A DNA stretch of 57,023 nucleotides from Methylobacterium isbiliense (lineage in GTDB: Bacteria; Pseudomonadota; Alphaproteobacteria; Rhizobiales; Beijerinckiaceae). How positions within the stretch are numbered: the first letter of the stretch is position 1; each line of letters opens with the position of its first letter. Position numbers and translations under genes: made by a program. This document shows positions 7,556 to 17,064 of the stretch, in pieces. The DNA lies in NCBI RefSeq assembly GCF_022179325.1, contig NZ_BPQQ01000056.1, positions 1 to 57,023 of the forward strand. The letters are read 5' to 3'. A model generated the notes under the pieces. It saw only the letters and a program-made list of their open reading frames with translations, was not told the DNA's origin and did not search any database.

Positions 7556-8476
7556 GTGATCCCCTTCGTGCTGCGCCGCCTCGTCCAGGCGGTGCCGACC
7601 CTCTTCCTCGTCGTCACCCTGTCGTTCGTCCTGGTGCGGCTCGCCCCCGGCGGCCCGTTCGACCTCGAACGGCCGCTCGCCCCCTCGGCGATGGAGAACC
7701 TGCGCCGGGTCTACGGCCTCGACCAGCCGCTGCCGGTGCAGTACGCGCGCTACCTCGGCGCCCTGCTCACCGGCGATCTCGGCCCCTCCTTCTCGGTCCG
7801 CGACCTGAGCGTGGCGGAGCTGCTGGGGCGCGGCCTGCCGGTCTCGATGACGCTCGGCGCGCTGGCCCTCCTCGCGGCGCTCGTCCTCGGGGCCGGGCTC
7901 GGGGGCCTCGCGGCGGCGGCGAAGGGCCGGCCCCTCGACCACGCCGTGACGGCGCTCCGCACGGTCGCGCTCACGGTCCCGGGCTTCGTGGTGGCGCCGC
8001 TGCTGCAGATCGCCTTCGGGCTCTCGCTGCGCTGGCTGCCGGTGGGCGGCTGGGAGGGCGGCGCGCCGGCCCATCTCGTGCTGCCGGTGGTCACGCTGGC
8101 GCTGCCGCAGGCGGCGGCGATCGCCCAGCTGACGCGCAACGCCCTCCTCGAGGTGCTGGCGACCCAGCCGATGCGCACGCTGCGCGCGCTGGGCCTGCCC
8201 CGGCGGGTGATCGCGCTCCACGCGCTGCGCGGGGCGGCGCTGCCGGTGATCTCCTATCTCGGCCCGACCGCGGCCGGGCTCCTCACCGGCTCGGTGGTGG
8301 TCGAGACGATCTTCGGCCTGCCCGGGATCGGGCGCGCCTTCGTGGATGGCGCGCTCAACCGCGACTACACGCTGGTGATGGGCACCGTGGTGCTGGTCGC
8401 GGTGTTCGTGGTGGCGTTCAACCTCCTCGTCGACCTCGCCTACGCGCTCGTCGACCCGCGCGTGCGCCACGCATGA
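7556..8476 (+). CDS. Peptide-type ABC transporter permease (OppB/DppB/YejB family)
   Basis: A 306-residue inner-membrane permease. It starts with the family pattern VIPFVLRRLVQAVPTLF, has the N-terminal domain motif LAPGGPFD and the helical-bundle EAA-type loop around LRALGLPRRVIALHALRGAALP, and ends VDPRVRHA. Six hydrophobic segments are visible. GTG at 7556 places the start as in the family; GTG at 7544 is an alternative, and GGGAGG at 7536-7541 is not well spaced for either. The stop overlaps the next permease start (ATGA). The 276-bp gap before it is longer than the others in this operon and holds no gene I can support. Confidence 0.9.
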   Translation: MIPFVLRRLVQAVPTLFLVVTLSFVLVRLAPGGPFDLERPLAPSAMENLRRVYGLDQPLPVQYARYLGALLTGDLGPSFSVRDLSVAELLGRGLPVSMTLGALALLAALVLGAGLGGLAAAAKGRPLDHAVTALRTVALTVPGFVVAPLLQIAFGLSLRWLPVGGWEGGAPAHLVLPVVTLALPQAAAIAQLTRNALLEVLATQPMRTLRALGLPRRVIALHALRGAALPVISYLGPTAAGLLTGSVVVETIFGLPGIGRAFVDGALNRDYTLVMGTVVLVAVFVVAFNLLVDLAYALVDPRVRHA

Positions 8477-9570
8477 GCGCCGCCGGCCTCTCGCTCGCGG
8501 GCCGCACCCGGCGCCGCCTGCTCGCCGATCCTTTGGCGCGCGCCAGCCTCGCGGTGCTGGGCCTGATCGCGCTCGCCTGCCTCGCCGGCCCGGCGCTCAC
8601 CGGCCACGCCGCCGAGCGCATCGCCTACGACTATCCCCGCACGCCCCCCTCGCTCGCGGTCTATCCGCGGCCCGAGACGATCGTCCCCGCCCTGGAGCGG
8701 CTGGCGCTGCGCATGCGGGTGCGGGCCGAGGACGTGGCGGTCGCGGACGGCACCGTCCGGCTCACCCTGGCGTCGGACCGCCCCATCGACGAGCGGGTGC
8801 TCACCTTCTTCTCCCGCTCGGATCTGTTCGGCCCGGCCGCCGTGGCGGCGCGCAGCGCGGACGGGCGCCGCCTCGCCGTGACGGCGCCCGTGCGCGAGAC
8901 CCGCTTCCTCCTCGGCACCGACGCCCTCGGGCGCGACCTCCTCACCCGCATCCTGGTGGGCGGCCGGGTCTCGCTGGCGCTCGGGCTGCTCGCCACCGCG
9001 GTGGCGCTCCTCATCGGCGTCGCCTACGGGGCGCTCGCGGGCTATCTCGGCGGGGCGGCGGATGCCGCGATGATGCGGCTCGTCGACATCCTGTACGCCC
9101 TGCCCTTCATCGTCTTCGTCATCCTGCTCGTGGTGGTGTTCGGCCGCTCGGTCGTGCTGGTGTTCGTGGCGGTGGGCGCGGTGGAGTGGCTCGACATGGC
9201 CCGGATCGTGCGCGGCGAGGCCCTGTCGATCCGCCGCCGCGACTACGTGCGGGCCGCCGAGGCGCTGGGCGTCTCCACCGGCGCCATCCTGCGCCGCCAC
9301 GTGGTGCCGAACGCCCTCGGCCCCGTGGTCGCCTACGCGGCGCTCCTCGTGCCGAAGGTGATCCTGCTGGAGAGCTTCCTCTCCTTCCTGGGCCTCGGCG
9401 TGCAGGAGCCGATGACGAGCTGGGGCGTGCTGATCGCCGAGGGCGCGCGCAGCATCGAGACCTCGCCCTGGATGCTCGTCGCGCCGGCCGCCGTCCTGGT
9501 GGCGACGCTCGCGGCGCTGAACCTCGTCGGCGACCGCCTGCGCGCGGCCCTCGAACCGGGCGCGGCCTGA
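8473..9570 (+). CDS. Peptide-type ABC transporter permease (OppC/DppC/YejE family) with enlarged periplasmic region
   Basis: A 365-residue partner permease. The first membrane helix is at about 28-45; the family motif GTDALGRDLLTRILVGGRVSLALG begins only near residue 150 (shown: GTDALGRDLL). The EAA loop is EALGVSTGAILRRHVVPN, and the end ALNLVGDRLRAAL is typical. The stretch of about 100 residues between the first helix and GTDALGRD is longer than in standard OppC (total about 300 residues) and contains a charged segment rich in beta-strand-like residues. It starts within the stop codon of the upstream permease, so the two are translationally coupled. Confidence 0.9.
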   Translation: MSAAGLSLAGRTRRRLLADPLARASLAVLGLIALACLAGPALTGHAAERIAYDYPRTPPSLAVYPRPETIVPALERLALRMRVRAEDVAVADGTVRLTLASDRPIDERVLTFFSRSDLFGPAAVAARSADGRRLAVTAPVRETRFLLGTDALGRDLLTRILVGGRVSLALGLLATAVALLIGVAYGALAGYLGGAADAAMMRLVDILYALPFIVFVILLVVVFGRSVVLVFVAVGAVEWLDMARIVRGEALSIRRRDYVRAAEALGVSTGAILRRHVVPNALGPVVAYAALLVPKVILLESFLSFLGLGVQEPMTSWGVLIAEGARSIETSPWMLVAPAAVLVATLAALNLVGDRLRAALEPGAA

Positions 9571-9571
9571 C

Positions 9572-11161
9572 GTGGCGCTCCTGTCGGTCCGCGGGCTCTC
9601 GGTGGCCTATGCCGGAGGGACGGCGCTGGACAGCCTCGACCTCGCGCTCCACCGCGGCGAGACGCTCGCCCTCGTCGGCGAATCCGGCTCGGGCAAGAGC
9701 CAGGCGGCGCTCGCCGTGATGGGGCTCCTGCCCGAGGCGGCCCGGGTCTCGGGCTCGGTGCGGTTCGACGGCACCGAGCTGATCGGGCTCCCCCGCCCGG
9801 CCCTCGACCGGATCCGCGGCGCGCGGATCGGCATGGTCTTCCAGGAGCCGATGAGCGCCCTCGACCCGCTCTTCCCCGTCGGCCGCCAGATCGCCCTGCC
9901 GCTCCAGGCCCATCGCGGGCTCACCCGCGCGCAGGCCCGCGCCCGCGCCCTCGACCTTCTCACCCTGGTCGGCATCCGCGATGCCGAGCGGCGCCTCTCG
10001 GCCTACCCGCACGAACTCTCAGGGGGCGAGCGCCAGCGGGTGATGATCGCGATGGCGCTCGCCTGCGAGCCCGACCTCCTGATCGCCGACGAGCCGACCA
10101 CGGCGCTCGACGTCACCGTGCAGGCGCAGATCCTGGCCCTGCTCGCCGACCTCAAGGCCCGGCTCGGGCTCGCGCTGCTGTTCATCACCCACGACCTGCG
10201 CCTCGTGCGCCGCATGGCCGAGCGCGTCGCGGTGCTGCGGGCGGGCCGCCTCGTCGAGACGGGGCCGACGGAGCGGATCTTCGCCCGGCCGCAGAGCCCG
10301 GAAGCCCGCGACCTCCTCGCCGCCGAGCCGCGCGGCCGCAAGGCCCCGGTGCCCGCGGGGGCGCCGGTGGTGATGGCGGCGCGCGGCCTCTCGGTCTCCT
10401 ATCCGGGCCGCGGCGGCCTCTTCACCCGGGCCGCCCCGCGCCGCGCCCTCCAGGGGATCGACCTCGCCCTGCGGGCCGGGCAGACCCTGGGGGTCGTCGG
10501 CGAGTCGGGGTCGGGCAAGTCGAGCCTCGGGCGGGCGCTCGTGCGGCTCGAACCGGCCGCCACCGGCCTCGTGCGCTTCGAGGACCGCGACCTGACCCGG
10601 CTCGACCGGGCCGGCCTGCGGCCCCTGCGCCGCTTCTTCCAGCCCGTCTTCCAGGATCCCTACGGCTCGCTCTCGCCGCGGCTCAGCGCGGGCGAGATCG
10701 TCGCGGAGGGCCTGCGCGTGCATGCGCCCGGCCTCTCCGCCCGCGAGCGCGACGCCCGCGCGGCCGAGGCCTTCGCGCAGGTGCGCCTCGATCCCGAGAC
10801 GCGTCACCGCCAGCCCCACGCCTTCTCGGGCGGTCAGCGCCAGCGCATCGCCATCGCCCGGGCGATCATCCTGCGCCCGAAGGTGGTGGTGCTCGACGAA
10901 CCGACCTCGGCCCTCGACCGCACGGTGCAGCGGGACATCGTCGCGCTCCTGCGCGACCTGCAGGCCCGGCACGGCCTCGCCTACCTGTTCATCAGCCACG
11001 ACCTCGCGGTGGTGCGCGCGCTCGCCGACACGGTGCTGGTGCTGCGCGACGGCCGGGAGGTGGAGCGCGGCGAGACCGCCGCGGTGCTGGCGCGCCCGCG
11101 GGAGGCCTACACCCGCGCGCTGGTGGCGGCGGCCGACCTCGCTCCCGAGGGGCAGTCCTGA
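9572..11161 (+). CDS. Fused double ATPase of a peptide-type ABC importer (DppD-DppF / YejF type)
   Basis: A 529-residue cytoplasmic protein with two complete ABC cassettes. First: Walker A GESGSGKS (36-43), signature LSGGE (149-153), Walker B LLIADEP. Second: Walker A GESGSGKS (310-317), signature FSGGQ (418-422), Walker B VVVLDEP (438-444). The oligopeptide C-terminal region follows each cassette only briefly. GTG start one base after the stop of the upstream permease. With the two permeases and binding protein this makes a full importer. The size and fused design match E. coli YejF, although overall similarity to Yej cannot be judged here. Confidence 0.93.
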   Translation: MALLSVRGLSVAYAGGTALDSLDLALHRGETLALVGESGSGKSQAALAVMGLLPEAARVSGSVRFDGTELIGLPRPALDRIRGARIGMVFQEPMSALDPLFPVGRQIALPLQAHRGLTRAQARARALDLLTLVGIRDAERRLSAYPHELSGGERQRVMIAMALACEPDLLIADEPTTALDVTVQAQILALLADLKARLGLALLFITHDLRLVRRMAERVAVLRAGRLVETGPTERIFARPQSPEARDLLAAEPRGRKAPVPAGAPVVMAARGLSVSYPGRGGLFTRAAPRRALQGIDLALRAGQTLGVVGESGSGKSSLGRALVRLEPAATGLVRFEDRDLTRLDRAGLRPLRRFFQPVFQDPYGSLSPRLSAGEIVAEGLRVHAPGLSARERDARAAEAFAQVRLDPETRHRQPHAFSGGQRQRIAIARAIILRPKVVVLDEPTSALDRTVQRDIVALLRDLQARHGLAYLFISHDLAVVRALADTVLVLRDGREVERGETAAVLARPREAYTRALVAAADLAPEGQS

Positions 11162-11410
11162 CCGCCCGGTCGGCCGCCTTCCTCTGCGTTCATCGAGACA
11201 ACGTGATCGCCGCGCGCAGAGGACGGCCCGGCGATCCCTGCGTGACGCGCAGGCAGGGATCGGGCTAGGATCGGCCGCGAGCCCGCGCGAGCGCGGGACG
11301 GCCAACCGACGAGTGGAACCCGCGCCCGCGATGACCGCGATGCTGCCCTGATTCGACGCCCGGCTCGTCCGGCCGTCGCGCGCGCCTCTCTTCTGAGCGG
11401 AGGATCTGCG

Positions 11411-12202
11411 ATGACGGTGTCTTCAACCTTCTCGCCCGGCTACGCGGCGGCGCGACCGGCCGTGCGCCGGATCGGCACGGCCGACCTGATCACGGCGCTT
11501 CGCAAGGGCACCGAGGATTTCCTCGACAACCCGACCCACATCCTGTTCATCGTGATGATCTACCCGATCGCGGGCGTGATCATCGCCGCCGCGACCTTCG
11601 AGAACAACCTCGCCCCGCTGCTCTTCCCGCTGGCCTCCGGCTTCGCGCTGATTGGCCCCTTCGCGGCGATCGGCCTCTACGAGATGAGCCGGCGGCGCGA
11701 GCAGGGCCTGTCCACCGACCTCATGCAGGCCTACGCGCCGCTCACCACCCGCTCGCCCCGGGCGCTGCTGGCGATCGGCCTCGTGCTGACCGCGATCTTC
11801 CTCGCGTGGCTGACCGTGGCGATGGGGCTCTACCGGGCGCTGTTCGGCGGCACGACCCACGCCTCCGTGCTCGGCTTCGCGGCCGAGATCCTCACCACCC
11901 CCCGCGGCTGGGCGCTGATCGTGCTCGGCAACCTCGCGGGCGCCGCCTTCTCGCTGCTCGCGCTCGCGGTGAGCGCGGTGTCGATCCCCCTGGTCGTCGA
12001 CCGCGACACCGATGCGGGCACGGCGATCGAGACCTCGGTGGAGCTGGTGCGCGAGAATCCCCGCGCGATGGCGCTGTGGGGCGCGATCGTGGCCGGCCTC
12101 CTCGTCCTCGGCATGGCGAGCCTGTTCGTCGGCCTCGCCCTGGTGCTGCCGATCCTCGGCCACGCCACCTGGCACCTCTACCGGCGGGCGCTGGGCGCCT
12201 GA
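11411..12202 (+). CDS. DUF2189 family membrane protein
   Basis: A 263-residue integral membrane protein. The pattern of about six hydrophobic helices with ALRKGTEDFLDNPTHI near the N terminus and GPFAAIGLYEMSRRREQG in the middle matches the DUF2189 family (often annotated as cytochrome c oxidase subunit I-like, but without haem ligands). A strong GGAGG precedes the ATG. The function of the family is unknown. It follows the importer by 249 bp without a gene and overlaps the convergent serine hydrolase by 25 bp at the 3' end. Confidence 0.82.
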   Translation: MTVSSTFSPGYAAARPAVRRIGTADLITALRKGTEDFLDNPTHILFIVMIYPIAGVIIAAATFENNLAPLLFPLASGFALIGPFAAIGLYEMSRRREQGLSTDLMQAYAPLTTRSPRALLAIGLVLTAIFLAWLTVAMGLYRALFGGTTHASVLGFAAEILTTPRGWALIVLGNLAGAAFSLLALAVSAVSIPLVVDRDTDAGTAIETSVELVRENPRAMALWGAIVAGLLVLGMASLFVGLALVLPILGHATWHLYRRALGA

Positions 12203-13422
12203 TCGACCAGCGCCGCGTAGGTCAGCACCCGGAGTTCGCGCCGCAGCGGCAGGGCCGAGGACGGCATCAGCTGGGTCAGGAGGATCACGAACAGGTCCTC
12301 CGCCGGGTCGATCCAGAAGGCGGTCGAGGCCGCGCCGCCCCAGGCCACCTCGCCCGGCGTGCCGAGGATCTGCGCCTTGGCCGGGTCGAGCATGACCGAG
12401 AAGCCCAGCCCGAAGCCGATGCCGCTGTAGCTCGATTCCGAGAAGCGGGGCTGGCCCATGTCGGCGAGGTCGCCGCGCAGGTGGTTCGTGGTCATGAGCG
12501 CGACGCTCTTGCGCCCGAGGAGCCGCACGCCGTCGAGGTCGCCGCCGTTGAGGATGAAGCGGCAGAAGCGCGCGTAATCGGCCGCCGTCGAGACGAGCCC
12601 GCCGCCCCCCGAGGCGACCGCGCGCGGCCGGGCGTAGCGGCCCTCCCGGGCGTCGTCGATGAGCGCGAGCCGCCCGTCCGGCCCGAAGGCGTAGTTCGAG
12701 GCGAAGCGGTCGAGCTTGTCGGGCGGCACGTGGAAGTCGGTGTCCCGCATGCCGAGCCGGCGGATGACGCGCTCGCGCAGGAAGACGTCGAAGGGAATCC
12801 CCGAGACCACCGCCACGAGGTGCCCGAGCACGTCGGTGGCGATCGAGTAGTTCCACTCCGCCCCGGGCTGGGACAGGAGCGGCAGCGCCGCGGCCTTGGC
12901 CACCACCTCGGCGAGCGAGGTCTCGGCGGTCTGGAAGTCCACGCCCTCGTCCCGGTACATCGCGTCGACGAGGGTCGATTCCATGAAGCCGTAGGTCAGC
13001 CCCGCGGTGTGGGTGAGGAGGTCGCGGACGGTGATGTCGCGCTCGGCCGGCACGCTCTCCCACTTGCGGCGGCTGCCGCCGGTGAGCACGCGCATGCCGC
13101 GGAACTCCGGCAGGAAGCGGGTGACGGGGTCGTCGAGCTGGAAGCGGCCCTCCTCGTAGAGCATCATCACGGCGACCGAGGTCAGGGGCTTGGTCATCGA
13201 GTAGATGCGCACGATGGTCTCGGGCGCCATCGGCCGGTTGCGGTCGAGGTCGCACAGGCCCCGCGCGCGCGACCACGCCACCGCGCCGCCGCGCCCCACC
13301 GTCACCGAGAGGCCCGCGAGCTTGCCCGCCTCCACGTAGGCGCGCATCCAGGCGTCGATGCGCTCCAGGCGTTCGGAGCAGAGGCCGACCGCCTCGGGCG
13401 TCACGGGGGTGGGGTCCTGCAC
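12178..13422 (-). CDS. Serine hydrolase, class C beta-lactamase/EstB-like family
   Basis: A 414-residue beta-lactamase-fold hydrolase. The nucleophile motif S-x-x-K is S75-M-T-K78 (IYSMTKPLT) and the second motif is Y192-S-I within WNYSIATDVLGH, the Y-S-x variant common in esterases of this family rather than the Y-A-N of true AmpC enzymes. No signal peptide is visible, so a cytoplasmic esterase or peptidase is more likely than an antibiotic-degrading lactamase. Its last 25 bp overlap the end of the DUF2189 gene on the other strand. The start ATG at 13422 opens the conserved region; the gap to the next plus-strand gene is 131 bp. Confidence 0.88.
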   Translation of the reverse strand: MQDPTPVTPEAVGLCSERLERIDAWMRAYVEAGKLAGLSVTVGRGGAVAWSRARGLCDLDRNRPMAPETIVRIYSMTKPLTSVAVMMLYEEGRFQLDDPVTRFLPEFRGMRVLTGGSRRKWESVPAERDITVRDLLTHTAGLTYGFMESTLVDAMYRDEGVDFQTAETSLAEVVAKAAALPLLSQPGAEWNYSIATDVLGHLVAVVSGIPFDVFLRERVIRRLGMRDTDFHVPPDKLDRFASNYAFGPDGRLALIDDAREGRYARPRAVASGGGGLVSTAADYARFCRFILNGGDLDGVRLLGRKSVALMTTNHLRGDLADMGQPRFSESSYSGIGFGLGFSVMLDPAKAQILGTPGEVAWGGAASTAFWIDPAEDLFVILLTQLMPSSALPLRRELRVLTYAALVDQAPSARR

Positions 13423-13553
13423 GGCGGCGCTCCTGCTGGCGGGTCCGGTCCGTGCTTCTATCCCGCCCCGGGCGGCGGCGTCACCGGCCGATTGACGCTC
13501 GGCGGGGCCGGTGCCATGCCGGGCCGCAACGACCCCCGGGAGACACGCCGCCG

Positions 13554-14516
13554 ATGCCCCTGCCCGACCGCCTCGCCCGCGCGCTCGCGCTGCCGGTCAT
13601 CGCCTCGCCGATGTTCATCGTCTCCGGGCCGGACCTCGTCATCGCGCAGTGCCTGGGCGGCATCGTCGGCTCCTTCCCGGCCCTCAACGCCCGGCCCAAG
13701 GAGGCGCTCGGGGACTGGCTGACCCGGATCGAGGAGGCGCTCGCCGCCGCCAGGGCCGCCGAGCCGGACCGGATCATGGCGCCCTACGCGGTCAACCAGA
13801 TCGTCCACGCGTCCAACGACCGGCTGGAGCACGACCTCGCGGTCTGCGCCGACCACCGGGTGCCGATCATCATCACCTCGCTGCGCGCCCCCGACGCGGT
13901 GGTGGCGGCGGTGCACGGCTGGGGCGGCCTCGTCTTCCACGACGTGACGACGGTGCGCCACGCCGAGAAGGCGCTGGAGGCCGGGGTCGACGGGCTGATC
14001 CTGGTCTGCGCCGGGGCCGGCGGGCATGCCGGGACGCTCAGTCCCTTCGCGCTCGTCGGCGAGGTGCGCCGCTTCTACGACGGGCCGATCATCCTGTCGG
14101 GCGCCATCACCACGGGCGCGGCGATCCTGGCCGCCCAGGCGATGGGGGCCGACCTCGCCTACATGGGCACCCGCTTCATCGCCACCGAGGAGGCCAACGC
14201 GGCGCCGGCCTACAAGGAGATGATCGTCGGCACGAGCGCGGCGGACGTGATCTACACGCCCTTCTTCACCGGCGTGCCCGGCAACTACCTCAAGCCCAGC
14301 GTCGCGGCGGCGGGCCTCGACCCGAACGCGCTGCCCGAATCCGACAAGACCAAGATGAATTTCGGCTCGGGCACCACCAAGGCGTGGCGCGACATCTGGG
14401 GCGCCGGCCAGGGCGTCGGCACCATCGACGACGCGCCCCCCGCCGCGGAGGTGATCGCGCGCCTGAAGGCCGAGTACGCGGCGGCCAGGGAGCGTCTGCT
14501 CCCGCGGGCGTCCTGA
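13554..14516 (+). CDS. Nitronate monooxygenase-like FMN enzyme
   Basis: A 320-residue TIM-barrel flavoenzyme of the nitronate monooxygenase (2-nitropropane dioxygenase) family, which oxidises alkyl nitronates with FMN. Motifs: PVIASPMFIVSGPDL near the N terminus, the phosphate-binding CAGAGGHAG and the later SGAITTGAAILAAQAMGADLAYMGTRF with the second FMN phosphate loop. The usual catalytic histidine region is represented by AGGHAG. The ATG at 13554 starts the barrel; the longer frame upstream looks non-coding. It may share a transcript with the amidohydrolase gene 93 bp downstream, but no substrate link is evident. Confidence 0.88.
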   Translation: MPLPDRLARALALPVIASPMFIVSGPDLVIAQCLGGIVGSFPALNARPKEALGDWLTRIEEALAAARAAEPDRIMAPYAVNQIVHASNDRLEHDLAVCADHRVPIIITSLRAPDAVVAAVHGWGGLVFHDVTTVRHAEKALEAGVDGLILVCAGAGGHAGTLSPFALVGEVRRFYDGPIILSGAITTGAAILAAQAMGADLAYMGTRFIATEEANAAPAYKEMIVGTSAADVIYTPFFTGVPGNYLKPSVAAAGLDPNALPESDKTKMNFGSGTTKAWRDIWGAGQGVGTIDDAPPAAEVIARLKAEYAAARERLLPRAS

Positions 14517-14609
14517 CCGCGCAGCCCTGCCCCGCACCCGCCGCTTGCCCGCCGGGCACGGCCCTCGCATGGTCGCGCCCGCGATGATTGTCCCAGGCGT
14601 GAGGTCCCG

Positions 14610-15848
14610 ATGCCCACCAATCTCTCCGTGAACGGCTCCCGGCTCTGGGACACCCTGATGGTCTCGGCGGGCATCGGCACCGGGCCGCGCGGCGGCCTGC
14701 GGCGGCTCACCCTCACCGAGCCCGACCGGCTGATGCGCGACCAGCTCGCAGCCTGGGCGCGGGAGGGCGGCTACGCGCTGTCGGTCGACCGGCTCGGCAG
14801 CATGACCCTGCGCCGCCCCGGCACCGAGCCGGACCTGCCCCCGGTGCTCATCGGCAGCCATCTCGACACGCAATGGGCGGGCGGGCGCTTCGACGGGATC
14901 CTCGGCGTGCTCGCCGGGCTCGAAGTGCTGCGCACCCTCGACGACCTCGGCCTCGCGACGAAGCGCAGCATCGAGGTGGTGAACTGGACCAACGAGGAGG
15001 GCGCGCGCTTCTCGCCCCCGATGCTCTGCTCGCTGGCCTGGTCGGGGCAGCAGACCCCCGAATGGGTCGAGGGCCGGGTCGACCGCGACGGCATCCGCTT
15101 CTCGGACGCGCTCGACGCGATCGGCTATCGCGGCCCCGAGCCGGTCGGCGGGCGCGCCATCGACGCCTATTTCGAACTCCACATCGAGCAGGGGCCGGCG
15201 CTCGACGCGGCCGGCGTGCCGGTGGGCATCGTCACGGGCGGCTATCCGAGCTGCGGCATGCGCATCGCCGTCGACGGCGAGACCGCCCATACCGGCCCGA
15301 CGCCGATGGCCGAGCGCCGCAACGCGCTGGTGGGCGCCGCCATGGTGGCGGTCGCCGTCAACGAGATCGGCTGGGCGCACGCCGACACCGACGCCAAGGC
15401 CACGGCGGCGCGCCTCGACCTCGTGCCGAACCTGCCCGGCACGCTCTCGGAATACGCCGAGCTGTTCATCGACATGCGCGCCCCCGCCCTGGAGACGCTG
15501 GAGGCCATGAAGGCCGCCTTGCGCGCCGCGCTGCCGGACTGCGCCGCGCGCTCGCGCACGGCGATCCGGATCGCGGAGGAATGGGGCTTCGGGGTCTTCT
15601 CCTTCGATCCCGGCCTGATCGGGCTCCTGCGCGACACCGCCGGGCGGCTCGGCGTGCCGACCCTGGACCTGCGCTCGCAGGCCGGCCACGACGCCTACCA
15701 CGTCGCCCGCGTCGCGCCCGCCTGCATGATCTTCACGCCCTGCCGGGGCGGCATCACCCATAACGAGGCGGAGGACATCGCCCTCGACGCGACGCTGCCC
15801 GGCGTGACCGTGCTGCTGCACGCGGTGCTGGCCCGGGCGAACCGCTGA
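14610..15848 (+). CDS. M20 family Zn-dependent hydrolase (N-carbamoyl-L-amino acid / allantoate amidohydrolase type)
   Basis: A 412-residue dinuclear metallo-amidohydrolase of the hydantoinase/carbamoylase branch of peptidase family M20. Visible ligands and motifs are GSHLDTQ with the downstream D in GGRFDGILG, the catalytic NEEGARF, the ligand motif ELHIEQG, GHDAYHVARV and the C-terminal ligand GGITHNEAE. It would release ammonia and CO2 from N-carbamoyl amino acids or hydrolyse a ureide. GAGG precedes the ATG by 5 bp. No hydantoinase or allantoinase gene is adjacent, so the exact substrate (carbamoyl amino acid, allantoate, ureidoglycine) is open. Confidence 0.9.
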   Translation: MPTNLSVNGSRLWDTLMVSAGIGTGPRGGLRRLTLTEPDRLMRDQLAAWAREGGYALSVDRLGSMTLRRPGTEPDLPPVLIGSHLDTQWAGGRFDGILGVLAGLEVLRTLDDLGLATKRSIEVVNWTNEEGARFSPPMLCSLAWSGQQTPEWVEGRVDRDGIRFSDALDAIGYRGPEPVGGRAIDAYFELHIEQGPALDAAGVPVGIVTGGYPSCGMRIAVDGETAHTGPTPMAERRNALVGAAMVAVAVNEIGWAHADTDAKATAARLDLVPNLPGTLSEYAELFIDMRAPALETLEAMKAALRAALPDCAARSRTAIRIAEEWGFGVFSFDPGLIGLLRDTAGRLGVPTLDLRSQAGHDAYHVARVAPACMIFTPCRGGITHNEAEDIALDATLPGVTVLLHAVLARANR

Positions 15849-16065
15849 GCCGCCCGCGGCGACGGAACAGGCCGGTGCCGCCGACGGTCACGGCGCCCCG
15901 GCCGCAGGAGCATCCGCCCGGACGGCCGGATGCCGGGCGGCGAAGAACAGTCGAGCCGGGCCGATACAGAAGGTCGCGGCTTGACGGTGGGCCCGCCTGA
16001 CCTACCTGCGGGGCGGCGCTCGTCTTGCGCGCCCGCCTCGGGGCGCCCTTCCTGGGATTGAGACC

Positions 16066-17040
16066 ATGTCGATGACCCGCCGCACCGTTCTCGCCGCCGG
16101 TCCCGTCGCCGCGGGCGCCGCCGGCCTGTCAGGCGGCCCCGCCGCCGCGCAGGCCCCCGCCCCCGCCGCGGCGCTGCCGTCGGTCTACCGCTACGCGGTG
16201 GGCGATGCGACCGTGACGGCCCTGCACGAGGGCATGGCCGCCCGCCCCCTCGACGCGAGCTTCGTGCGCAACGCGCCGCTGCCCGACGTGCAGGCGGCGA
16301 TGGAGCGCGCCTTCCTGCCCAAGGAGCAGCTGCCGATCACCTTCACGACGCTGCTCCTGACCCTCGGCGGCCGCAACGTCCTGATCGATACGGGCTTTGC
16401 CGACAACGGCCCGCCCACCACCGGAGGCACGCTGCGGGGCCTCGCGGCGGCCGGGGTCGAGCCGGCGCGCGTCGACGCGGTAGTGATCAGCCACTTCCAC
16501 CCCGACCACATCCAGGGCCTGCGCCGCAAGGACGGCTCGCCCACCTACCCGAACGCGCAGGTGCTGATCCCCGAGCCCGAGGCGGCGTTCTGGATGGACG
16601 AGACCCGGATGGCCAACCCGCCCGAGGCCCTGAAGGGGACCCTCGGGGCGGTCAAGCGCGTCTTCGGCGGCACCGACCTCAAGGTCGAGCGCTACGGCTG
16701 GGGCAAGGAGATCGTGCCGGGCCTCACCAGCCTGGAGGCCCCCGGCCACACGCCGGGCCACACCGCCTTCCTGGCCGGCACCGGCGCGCGCAAGCTGGTG
16801 GTGATGTCCGACGTCACCAACCACCCGGCCCTGTTCGTGCGCAACCCCGACTGGTCGGCGGTGTTCGACATGGATGCCGACCAGGCGCGGGCGACCCGCC
16901 GCCGGATGCTGGAGATGGCCGCCGTCGAGCGCCTGCCGGTCGCCTTCTACCACGCCCCCTTCCCGGCCGCCGGGCACATCGCCAAGGCGGGCAACGGCTA
17001 CGAGCTGGTGCCGCTGCAATGGGGCGTCGGCCCGGCCTGA
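16066..17040 (+). CDS. Metallo-beta-lactamase fold hydrolase with Tat signal
   Basis: A 324-residue MBL-fold enzyme. Residues 1-30 are a twin-arginine signal (MTRRTVLAAG, alanine/glycine-rich core, AAAQA), so it acts in the periplasm. The metal motif is H143-F-H145-P-D147-H148 (SHFHPDH), with further ligands in GHTPGHTAF and in SDVTNH. This set is typical of the quorum-quenching lactonase/AttM-like and methyl-parathion-hydrolase-like branch, in which Asp and His bridge two metals. Actual substrate unknown; an acyl-lactone or an organic ester would be reasonable tests. It stands alone between the M20 gene (217 bp, nothing recognised in it) and the convergent cutA. Confidence 0.88.
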   Translation: MSMTRRTVLAAGPVAAGAAGLSGGPAAAQAPAPAAALPSVYRYAVGDATVTALHEGMAARPLDASFVRNAPLPDVQAAMERAFLPKEQLPITFTTLLLTLGGRNVLIDTGFADNGPPTTGGTLRGLAAAGVEPARVDAVVISHFHPDHIQGLRRKDGSPTYPNAQVLIPEPEAAFWMDETRMANPPEALKGTLGAVKRVFGGTDLKVERYGWGKEIVPGLTSLEAPGHTPGHTAFLAGTGARKLVVMSDVTNHPALFVRNPDWSAVFDMDADQARATRRRMLEMAAVERLPVAFYHAPFPAAGHIAKAGNGYELVPLQWGVGPA

Positions 17041-17064
17041 GCGTCCGGGCCGGGAGGCACGGGT

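Noticed and set aside
5710-8472. Plus-strand frame running through the importer genes into the second permease
   Set aside because: Only the part from 8473 is coding (OppC-like). The upstream part is an out-of-frame reading of the binding protein and first permease, rich in arginine and proline.
12178-13422. True AmpC-type antibiotic resistance gene
   Set aside because: It has the S-x-x-K motif but Y-S-I instead of Y-A-N and no signal peptide, so an esterase-like hydrolase is the better call.
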